This document shows, in pieces, positions 8,976 to 20,277 of a stretch of DNA of 64,000 nucleotides. Numbering within the stretch: position 1 is the first letter of the stretch; each line of letters opens with the position of its first letter. Under the pieces are notes generated by a model. That model did not search any database. It saw only the letters and a program-made list of their open reading frames with translations, and had not been told where the DNA came from. The position numbers were made by a program, and so were the translations under genes. This DNA is from an uncultured Prevotellaceae bacterium (GTDB lineage: Bacteria; Bacteroidota; Bacteroidia; Bacteroidales; Bacteroidaceae), in assembly GCA_946415705.1 (NCBI GenBank), contig CAMKTN010000009.1, positions 1 to 64,000 on the forward strand, read 5' to 3'.

Positions 8976-11900
8976 TCATGGTTTCAGCTTTCGAAGCCTC
9001 CTGCGAGGTGTTCGTGTCTTGATGTTGCTGCTGGTATTCAGATAGATATTCTGAATGGCCACCACGTCGAGAGAGTTGATCTCGCCATCGGCCACAACGT
9101 CCGCAGCCGCGAAGTTCAGGAACACATCGTTGCCGAGATAGTAGCTCGTGGCCAGTACCACATCGAGTGCATCCACCGTACCGTCTCCGTTGGCATCGCC
9201 TAACTTGACGGTCGAGAGTTCGAACTCAGCCTCGAAGGCCTTCTGCTCCACATTGCCTGCCGAGTCGGTGGCCAGCACGAGGAAACCATATTCGATGCCC
9301 TCGAAGACATTGACATCCACGAGCGTCTCCGTTTTATTCTCTGTTGTGGTCGCCGCCACATTCTCAGCCACCAGCTCCCACGAAGCACCCTCGCCCGCCT
9401 GCGCATAGACATTATATCTCCATAAGCCCGAGCGGTTATCTTCGCCCGCGAGCCTCAGCGTCAGCGTCTCATTATCCCTCTGAATACCGCCGAGAATAGT
9501 GCTTGTTGGTGCTATGGCATCAACGGTGTTCGTCCAAGTCGGAGTAATAATCGGTTCGTTTTGATCGAAGACAATACCTGCGCGGTTCTGGATTTCTGTT
9601 CCATCTGCAAATTGTTGCTTCAGGTTGATGTTGAAGAACACTTCACCAATACCAGATTTCCCATCATAGTTCACAGGCAGGATACCTTGCATCACATCGT
9701 CCGTCGGCTCCATCGTCATCGGGTCAAGACTCGTAATATGCCAACGGGCTATGCCCTTCTGCTCATCAAACGTGCCCTCCACCTGTGCGATGGCATTAAT
9801 CTCAGGACGCATATCAATGGTGGTCACAAAGTTCTTGTCGCCATTTAACTCTGCACTCTTCTCACCAATCTTCACTCGCGTAGGCACAAAGGTCGAGAGG
9901 TCGAACTTCGTGGCATCCAAAGTGTCCGTCACTGCAATCTCATGTGCCCCTGCTGTCGCAAACTTCGGGTCGTTTTCAAACTCTATTCTATAATACACAT
10001 CCGTCAGGCCGTCCTTCACTGCGTGACAGCCAGACTCTGCTGTGTATCCATAGATGTCGTTGGGGTCGAGGGATGCAACAGAGGAACTTTTCCCACCTTG
10101 TGGCGGATTGGGAGGACAACCAGGTTGGGGCTTAAAGAACTTCTTAACACATTTTATTGAACTAAGGAGAGATCCTATTGGAATTCCAGGAATAATAAAG
10201 TCCTGAAGAATACTTTTCATGGTTTCTCCATAATCCCCATAATTACTAATGGCTGGTCCAATTAAATTACCTATTTTCCCTCCGATACAACTTACTACAG
10301 AACCTATCAATGATCTTTCAACATTCATTGCTTGTGAATACCACTCATCAAAAGTAATATCGTCATTTAATCCACATTGGTTATATCCATAATGTTTTAA
10401 AGCTGTATTACCGAGTCCAGCAGCACAATCAACAGCATCCACTAACGCAGCAATTTCCACTTGGAGACCCAAAAGAGAAACTATGGTGGTAGCAATAGCT
10501 GCGACATCTAATCTTGATACTAATATATCTGCAAGACATTCTATACCTTCTCGAAAGCAACAATAGTTAAAGCCTTCTCCAAACAGAGACGTTTTCTTTA
10601 CATATTCTCTTCTGCTATATAAAGATTGATACGAGAGTTCTTGCCATTGTGGAGGAATTGTTACGTAAACATGTACATCTTCGGAACTTGTCAACGTTAA
10701 TGTCAATGTTTTAGTAGTATTAGGAGGAATGTTTGTAATGAAGTAATTGCTGCGAACGTAAATACTATCACCCGTATTCTCGTCAACTCCTTTAAATCTA
10801 AAAAACTGCCAATCATCAAAAATTTCGTTACTTATACTTTGAATGATTTCTCTGTCTTTTTCTGACATACCATCTACACTAACTGTTTCTGCATAAGAAA
10901 CGAGGCCTAAACCATCATATTTGATATCATGAACACTATTTTCATTCTTATTCTGAATAAAAGTGTATATAGGCACATTATACGCCGTCATATTTCCCTT
11001 GTTGGTAATCTTGATGGTGTACGTCGTTGATGTGCCACGCAAGAATGTTGACGGATAGGTAACCGTTGTTGCTAACTCAATGTCTACAGCCTCTTCCACC
11101 GTAACAAGATTAGTAAAGACCTTGTCTTCCTCTGTAAAGTGGAACTTGGCATGATAAACACCAAGAGCAGCACCTGTGAAATCGAAAGCAACTGATGTTG
11201 TCGCGTCACTTTCATGGCCAATATAGATATGCTTGATACTATCACCCCGCTCATTATACAGGTCTACAGCATAGAGGTCACGGAAACCATTACCCTCAAA
11301 AGTGATTGTGCTACAGCCACCATTGCCAACAACGGCAACATCCTGACGCAGCACAGCATACTTGTCTATATGTTCGTAGTCAATGCTGATGTCATCACCT
11401 TGTGTAGCAGTCACATCATGCAGGGCCACATAGAATGTTCCGCTTTCAGCAGCATGAAGGCCGCCCCAACTCACAGATTCAGCACCAGAAACGTTGTATA
11501 CCTCCTTGCCGGACGGGGCAAAGAGCTGCAGCGTAGCGGCATGGTCGATCTTGAAGCGCAAGCTGTCGCCCCGTTCTGCCACTACCTGATACCACTTAAT
11601 CTCGTTCTCTTCGGGCCATCTCGTGGTCTCGCGTTCCCCAGACTCTAATGTCTTGATAACATCCACCTCCTGACCTACGCTATAATCTGCATAATCTTTG
11701 GCGGCATCGGTGAAGCGCATGGCGGCGTCGTAGAAGCGCAGATGGATGGTGTTCTTGGCATAAATCACCGGTTTGCCGCTGCTCACGTCGAAATGGAACA
11801 ACGAGCTGCGCAACGGGCGCGACTCCACTGGCAGCAGCGACATCAGCTGCAAGGGGTTCACCTTCTGCGGCAGAGTGACAGTCTTTGCCATACTGAAATC

Positions 11901-12824
11901 ATCGTCATTCAGCCAGTATTGATACCGAGTGATGCCGTTTCCACCGAGGGGTACTTTCACGAAGAAACGCGTCTGCACCTTCGATATGGTACCGCGATCA
12001 TTATGAAGCAGAACAGAAATGTAATGCAAACCGTCAGACAATTCCGAAAGGTCAAGGTCGAAGTGGTAGCTGCCATTACTGCTCACGACATTGCTATTGG
12101 TATGGAAGGAGCCATTGTCAATAGAATATACGCATCGCATCTTGTTCAGTTCTTCATTTGTTGTTATACGCATAAAATAAGAACTATAGCTGCTACTCAA
12201 TGCCCCGCTTTTGGTAACGGCCTGTAGCTGTATCTGGTGAATGCCATCAGTCAAATCCTGCATGTCAAGATTCCAGTGGATAATGCCACCTTCCTGCGAC
12301 AACTTTTCTATGTGCCGTAGTTGTCCATCTACGGTGCAGATACATGTCAGCGAGTCGTTTTCTGCTATTTGGGCCGTTTTCAGGAAGTAGCAGGAAGCGG
12401 GCTTTGCAAGTCCGCCGTTTTCTTGAATGGCAATATAAGAGAATTGGTGAAAGCCATCACTTAACATAGAGGCATCCACTTCAAACAAACCATTAGGAGT
12501 TGGTGCCTCCAGCGGTGTCGTCTCATTGTCGAACCAATAATAACCTTTCTGTGAGGTTTCACTTAGCGACAATTTCATGAAATAGTTTGTTGACGGCAAC
12601 GAGATTCCACCATCTTTCTTTGCTACCACATAATGAAATGTATGTAACCCATCGGCCAAAGATGAAGCATCTATGTCGAACGAGCCTTGTACATCAGGAA
12701 GGATTGTCGGTGTGCCCTGCTGATTGTCGAACCAATAGAAACCTACATAGTCCGATGTCTGTCCTCTTGCCAAGCCATACAAGCATAGCAAGAAAATCAT
12801 TAAAACATATTTTCGCATAAGCAT
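8976..12824 (-). CDS. Large secreted multidomain protein with C-terminal dockerin-like domain
   Basis: GDANGDGTVDALDVVLATSYYLG / AADVVADGEINSLDVVAIQNIYL; N-terminal YWFDN..DGLHTF tandem repeats. Confidence 0.75.
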   Translation of the reverse strand: MLMRKYVLMIFLLCLYGLARGQTSDYVGFYWFDNQQGTPTILPDVQGSFDIDASSLADGLHTFHYVVAKKDGGISLPSTNYFMKLSLSETSQKGYYWFDNETTPLEAPTPNGLFEVDASMLSDGFHQFSYIAIQENGGLAKPASCYFLKTAQIAENDSLTCICTVDGQLRHIEKLSQEGGIIHWNLDMQDLTDGIHQIQLQAVTKSGALSSSYSSYFMRITTNEELNKMRCVYSIDNGSFHTNSNVVSSNGSYHFDLDLSELSDGLHYISVLLHNDRGTISKVQTRFFVKVPLGGNGITRYQYWLNDDDFSMAKTVTLPQKVNPLQLMSLLPVESRPLRSSLFHFDVSSGKPVIYAKNTIHLRFYDAAMRFTDAAKDYADYSVGQEVDVIKTLESGERETTRWPEENEIKWYQVVAERGDSLRFKIDHAATLQLFAPSGKEVYNVSGAESVSWGGLHAAESGTFYVALHDVTATQGDDISIDYEHIDKYAVLRQDVAVVGNGGCSTITFEGNGFRDLYAVDLYNERGDSIKHIYIGHESDATTSVAFDFTGAALGVYHAKFHFTEEDKVFTNLVTVEEAVDIELATTVTYPSTFLRGTSTTYTIKITNKGNMTAYNVPIYTFIQNKNENSVHDIKYDGLGLVSYAETVSVDGMSEKDREIIQSISNEIFDDWQFFRFKGVDENTGDSIYVRSNYFITNIPPNTTKTLTLTLTSSEDVHVYVTIPPQWQELSYQSLYSRREYVKKTSLFGEGFNYCCFREGIECLADILVSRLDVAAIATTIVSLLGLQVEIAALVDAVDCAAGLGNTALKHYGYNQCGLNDDITFDEWYSQAMNVERSLIGSVVSCIGGKIGNLIGPAISNYGDYGETMKSILQDFIIPGIPIGSLLSSIKCVKKFFKPQPGCPPNPPQGGKSSSVASLDPNDIYGYTAESGCHAVKDGLTDVYYRIEFENDPKFATAGAHEIAVTDTLDATKFDLSTFVPTRVKIGEKSAELNGDKNFVTTIDMRPEINAIAQVEGTFDEQKGIARWHITSLDPMTMEPTDDVMQGILPVNYDGKSGIGEVFFNINLKQQFADGTEIQNRAGIVFDQNEPIITPTWTNTVDAIAPTSTILGGIQRDNETLTLRLAGEDNRSGLWRYNVYAQAGEGASWELVAENVAATTTENKTETLVDVNVFEGIEYGFLVLATDSAGNVEQKAFEAEFELSTVKLGDANGDGTVDALDVVLATSYYLGNDVFLNFAAADVVADGEINSLDVVAIQNIYLNTSSNIKTRTPRRRLRKLKP

Positions 12825-12837
12825 GAATCTTTACTCA

Positions 12838-13815
12838 TTATTCTGCGGCCTTCACTTCAATATCAACGCTTAGTTTGCCGTCGGCAGTTGTTTTAGCAGC
12901 GACATTACACTTCGTAATTTGCGGACTTAGGATACGTGTTTCATATGGTAGGTTACTACCATAGATACCTATTTCTGTATCGTCTTGACCAATATATTCT
13001 GCTTTAGCTTCCTCTGTTAGTTCATAGAATGTGCCAGGAACAAAAAGGGCATCCACCTGTTCTCGGGTGAGAACTTTGTTTGTGGTTTGAGACGATAGGT
13101 CTGCAAAAGGATTATTGTTATAAGTGTTAGAAGCACAACCCGCACAATATGTAGCCATATTTGTAGATAACAGAATCGATGAAGAATTAAAGATACAGTT
13201 TTGGAAGTAGGAATTATTTATTTCACTTATACGATTAAGGATAACACAATTTGTGAACTCCATGTTGCCGTTAGAGTTTCTTGGATATGTGATAACACAA
13301 CTAATGAAACGGGCGGAAGTGTTTTGTGGAAGACTGATCATGGTCCTGATATAACAATGGATACATGTTAAATCTCTGACTATTGTGCTGTTGATATAAT
13401 AGTTGATATAACTAAATTGACACTTTTGTAACATGGCGTTGTTCAAAGTCCCATAAATGATAATGGAACTCCCATGGTAGATGCCTTCCATAGTCAGGTG
13501 TTCGCTGACGCTGTCCGGGATGTTAATGTTGAAGTCTCCAACAATCTCTGTTCGGAATGTACCTGTAGCGGCATTCTCCTCCACTCCGGCACCGCGCAAA
13601 GTAATGGCCTTGGTGATGTTGGATGCATTATATCGCCCACTTGAGAGTGTGATAATGTCCCCGTGGTTGGCTTCCTCCATCGCTTGCTGCAGCGAACTAG
13701 CTCCGTGAAATACAGAAATCTTACCATTGTGGCTCAGTGTAGCCACCAAATTACTTTGTCCATAACACATGACAGCCATCATCATGACAACCATCGTTAA
13801 GAATAACTGTTTCAT
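12838..13815 (-). CDS. Secreted right-handed beta-helix (pectin-lyase-fold) protein
   Basis: Signal peptide; SLQQAMEEANHGDIITLSSGRYNASNITKAITLRGAG. Confidence 0.7.
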   Translation of the reverse strand: MKQLFLTMVVMMMAVMCYGQSNLVATLSHNGKISVFHGASSLQQAMEEANHGDIITLSSGRYNASNITKAITLRGAGVEENAATGTFRTEIVGDFNINIPDSVSEHLTMEGIYHGSSIIIYGTLNNAMLQKCQFSYINYYINSTIVRDLTCIHCYIRTMISLPQNTSARFISCVITYPRNSNGNMEFTNCVILNRISEINNSYFQNCIFNSSSILLSTNMATYCAGCASNTYNNNPFADLSSQTTNKVLTREQVDALFVPGTFYELTEEAKAEYIGQDDTEIGIYGSNLPYETRILSPQITKCNVAAKTTADGKLSVDIEVKAAE

Positions 13816-14069
13816 TTGCTCAATTGTTTATAAGGGTTAATAATAGGTCTAACTTATGGAGAACTCCTTGCAAATCTATGAGCATAAGAAAAGCGCAGGC
13901 ATTCACCATACGCTGCTCAGGTTTAGGACGACCTATTAGGAACTATGGAAAGCCTGCGCTTAGGCGCAAGCCTCATGTTCCTAATTATTGCTCGTCACTT
14001 ACCGAGGTCCTAATTCGAGCAGCGATTGAGCAAATAAAATGTCGTGCGAGACCTCTTTCGAAGGTATGC
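13816..14069 (-). ncRNA. Structured 5' leader of unknown class upstream of the 13815-7822 gene run
   Basis: Nested stems 14017-14024/13911-13918, 14007-14013/13923-13929, 13977-13984/13936-13943, 13964-13971/13952-13959 plus small hairpin 14003-14006/13991-13994; alternative 13952-13961/13891-13900. Confidence 0.6.
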
Positions 14070-14075
14070 ACGGGG

Positions 14076-14083
14076 CAAATATA
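14076..14083 (-). promoter_or_regulatory. -7 box TATATTTG
   Basis: Matches Bacteroidetes TAnnTTTG on the minus strand just upstream of the structured leader. Confidence 0.5.
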
Positions 14084-14205
14084 GGGATAAGTCGTGAACT
14101 GACAAAAGAAAATGCACAAAAAGTGCATGGTACAACGGAATTATGGATTTATGGAAGCACGGAAAAACACAGAAAAACCTTCCCACATGAATGAGAAGGC
14201 GATAT

Positions 14206-14233
14206 AGAATCTAAGCGGACGCTTCTGTCTGTA
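14206..14233. repeat. 28-bp direct repeat copy 1
   Basis: AGAATCTAAGCGGACGCTTCTGTCTGTA, identical to 15898-15925. Confidence 0.95.
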
Positions 14234-14325
14234 GGGCCCCTCTCTAGCTCCCCCCAAGGGGGAAGGACTCAAGGGGATTAGTTTAACGTTTAGGGGTTAG
14301 GGGTTAGCGGTTAAAATGTTCAATA

Positions 14326-14643
14326 TTATACGGCTATGCCGGTTTTCATGACATCATCGTATAGCGGAGACCAGCGGTCATCTGCCATTAGAACGGGTTC
14401 TATGAGGAAACTGACCTGACGTACATCATGCCAAAGCTTCTTGGAGATTTCAAACTTTTGGTCACCATACGAGGGCACAATGACTGCGACATCGATATCA
14501 CTGTCTGGATTGGCATAGCCCTTGCTATATGAGCCAAACATCATCACTTTCGGCTCTTTCTCAAAGCGTGAACTGATGATGGATTTGTAATGTCGAACAA
14601 GGTCTAAGGCCTCGTCGCGGCTGAGAGTTCGTCTTTCATCCAT
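14326..14643 (-). CDS. MNT-type minimal nucleotidyltransferase (antitoxin of HEPN/MNT pair)
   Basis: MMFGSYSKGYANPDSDIDVAVIV, GS-X9-DxD motif. Confidence 0.85.
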   Translation of the reverse strand: MDERRTLSRDEALDLVRHYKSIISSRFEKEPKVMMFGSYSKGYANPDSDIDVAVIVPSYGDQKFEISKKLWHDVRQVSFLIEPVLMADDRWSPLYDDVMKTGIAV

Positions 14644-15011
14644 TGTAGTAGTTGTTTGGTATCGTCAATGATTGAGCGACATGACTGTTTCGTCAGTTTT
14701 CGTGAAAGGGCTTCTTTATCCTCTGGATAACGTGCCTCAATATTAAAATTGGTAATGGTGTCCAGGAAATCTTTCTGCTCTTCACTCATTTTCTCATAGA
14801 TTCCACAACCCGTTGCCAGTCGCATATGGTTGTGGGTGTATGGCGGGTCGTCACCGCGTGTTCCACACCAATAGGCTTTTAATGTTTTCTCGATAGTTTG
14901 ATGACACATAAAGGCAACATAAAGCCATCTTCCTGTGGAGTACATGGCCTCAGCTGTATCCAAATCATAGTCCGCAATATCAAGCCAATATGCTACTTTA
15001 TCGACCGGCAT
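14604..15011 (-). CDS. HEPN-domain protein (toxin of HEPN/MNT pair)
   Basis: WLDIADYDLDTAEAMYSTGRWLYVAFMCHQTIEKTLKAYW..PPYTHNHMRLA; overlaps the MNT gene by 40 bp. Confidence 0.85.
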   Translation of the reverse strand: MPVDKVAYWLDIADYDLDTAEAMYSTGRWLYVAFMCHQTIEKTLKAYWCGTRGDDPPYTHNHMRLATGCGIYEKMSEEQKDFLDTITNFNIEARYPEDKEALSRKLTKQSCRSIIDDTKQLLQWMKDELSAATRP

Positions 15012-15301
15012 AGTTCATGAGTTATTGAGGTTTTACGCCACAAAAGTAGCGATTAATCCGATTCGGGCAAAGGATTTGCACGGAAAAAACACGGGAGACG
15101 CTGAAAATCGCGGAATAGAACGGAAATACACGGAAATATTAGCTGCAAGGATGAAAAAGCAGCATTAAAATTTGGCGGAATCGCGGAAAATGTGTTCCTT
15201 TGCAGTGTCAGAATGTCGTCAGAGGGCGCGAACAGTTTGCTTTCGTAGCAATATTCAAGCTGGACCTTTCTGACCACCATAAGAGGACATAGCCCACAAG
15301 G

Positions 15302-15811
15302 TTATGTCCTCAGTTTTTCTATAACATCGTTTATGATCTGCTTGATTGTTTCCTTGTCAGGGTAAGCAAAGGCATCAGATCTTATGACAACAGCTTTCTT
15401 ATTGTGAACGACATAACACTCATCAAGGATTCCTTGACTAAAGTCTTCATGGCGACCGAAAAGTCCAGAAACAATCTTTCTAGTTTTCAAGATGCTTTCA
15501 GCCATGTGCATATCAAAATCAAGGACAACAACCTTACAACCCTGTTCCTTTGCTTTGCGAAAAGCAGATTTGATACCATTCTCACTTTCCACACCCTTTC
15601 GATCTCCTAGTTTTCCGTTGATGGTATATTCTGGATTCTTATGACCAATTGTCAGCAGGTGTTCGTTAATGATGATGTACATATCATCAAAGCAACTAAG
15701 CAACACATGTGCTACGCGGATATTGTCACTCAGCTCCGTTTGATCTGCTCTTATGCTGATTAACAGACGTTCGCCATACAATTCATCGATGATGAAGTCT
15801 TTCATTTCCAT
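15302..15811 (-). CDS. Protein resembling the CdiA C-terminal tRNA-nuclease fold (orphan)
   Basis: PEYTINGKLGDRKGVESENGIKSAFRKAKEQGCKVVVLDFD pattern. Confidence 0.45.
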   Translation of the reverse strand: MEMKDFIIDELYGERLLISIRADQTELSDNIRVAHVLLSCFDDMYIIINEHLLTIGHKNPEYTINGKLGDRKGVESENGIKSAFRKAKEQGCKVVVLDFDMHMAESILKTRKIVSGLFGRHEDFSQGILDECYVVHNKKAVVIRSDAFAYPDKETIKQIINDVIEKLRT

Positions 15812-15897
15812 TAAATGCTTAGGACTATAGTATCATAAAGAGCATCCGTACTTTTACTCTTGGTGCTTTCTTAAATTTGGCGAATTCGGAGAAAACA

Positions 15898-15925
15898 AGA
15901 ATCTAAGCGGACGCTTCTGTCTGTA
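15898..15925. repeat. 28-bp direct repeat copy 2
   Basis: AGAATCTAAGCGGACGCTTCTGTCTGTA, identical to 14206-14233. Confidence 0.95.
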
Positions 15926-16004
15926 TGTCTATCTATTATGGTTTATTTCATAAACAGTTTAAGGGGTGAATAAGGGTTAATGATTAAGGGTTAAGGGTTA
16001 ATGG

Positions 16005-16247
16005 TTATGCGACTTTCAATAGGTCAAGCACAGAGTAAACCCGTGTCATGTTCTCGAAGGTGAAATACTGATCGTCCAAAATCATCCATTTGTTGCGTTC
16101 TTTAATTGACATCTGCTGTATATCAGGGAAGAACGAGACTGGAACAATAACCTCTCGACCATCGGTCAGACGGACTGCCATCTTACCACGATGAGCTGTG
16201 AAGTTCAAATCTTTTATGCCTAAGGCAACTCCTTTAATCTTGCACAT
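16005..16247 (-). CDS. DUF2442 family protein
   Basis: LTDGREVIVPVSFFPDIQQMSIKERNKWMIL.. Confidence 0.75.
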   Translation of the reverse strand: MCKIKGVALGIKDLNFTAHRGKMAVRLTDGREVIVPVSFFPDIQQMSIKERNKWMILDDQYFTFENMTRVYSVLDLLKVA

Positions 16248-16264
16248 ATCTTTGTCCTCCTTTC

Positions 16265-16537
16265 TTATTTCTCTATATTGATTGAAATGGTCTTCTCACC
16301 ATTGAAGACTTTTGTTATCTGTTTGTTGATGGTTTCCCAATGCCGGTTGATGGCGGCAACAAGCATTTCGTTGTCTCGTGCTGATAATTCTGATTCTGCA
16401 ATCTCGACGCATCGCTCACCATTTTTCTCTATCCAGATCTTTGCGAGAGAATGCTGGTGACGCCGGCCCTTTATGAACACGTGCACATGGCGGCGGTTAT
16501 CATTCACATCTAATGAAATCGCAACCAGAATGAACAT
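16265..16537 (-). CDS. DUF4160-like protein
   Basis: MFILVAISLDVNDNRRHVHVFIKG..AKIWIE; start at internal Met. Confidence 0.65.
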   Translation of the reverse strand: MFILVAISLDVNDNRRHVHVFIKGRRHQHSLAKIWIEKNGERCVEIAESELSARDNEMLVAAINRHWETINKQITKVFNGEKTISINIEK

Positions 16538-16593
16538 TCTCAGAAAAGCCTTCCCACGGGGATGGGAAGGCAATAAGAAAGTTTCAGACTTGA

Positions 16594-20028
<3,435 letters not shown>

Positions 20029-20037
20029 AATATAAGA

Positions 20038-20150
20038 CCCACCCCCAAACCTTGCCCGTCCTCCGCAGAAGAGTTCTGCTTCGGCCACTCAGGACAGTTT
20101 GACATTCAGTCAACCTGTTATATCCCTCGTTACCCGTGTGGGAGGGGAGC
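20038..20150. repeat. Dispersed structured repeat, copy A
   Basis: Hairpins GCAGAA-GAG-TTCTGC and TTGAC-ATTCA-GTCAA inside outer CCCAC/GTGGG; homologous to 35566-35673. Confidence 0.75.
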
Positions 20151-20277
20151 GGCTAGCGCTTGGAAGTCTATAGGGTCATTCTTTATTTAAATGATTAAAA
20201 TTACAATTTTGTTTTCTCTTCTCAATCACCCCGCAGGCTCCCCCCCTCCTTTACGGGAGGGGTCGGGGGTGGGTCTC

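Noticed and set aside
13891-14024. Interpretation of the palindromic cluster as an integron attC site or insertion-sequence end
   Set aside because: No integrase or transposase adjacent and no attC core consensus recognised; promoter placement favours an RNA leader, though this is untested.
14234-14275. CCCCCAAGGGGG-type palindrome as a novel element
   Set aside because: Short G/C palindromes of this form are common intergenic features in Bacteroidota; not distinctive by itself.
15053-15280. 75-aa minus-strand ORF between HEPN and the CdiA-C-like gene; possible immunity protein
   Set aside because: Composition not convincingly coding and it overlaps CGGAAA-type intergenic repeat; no support for immunity function.
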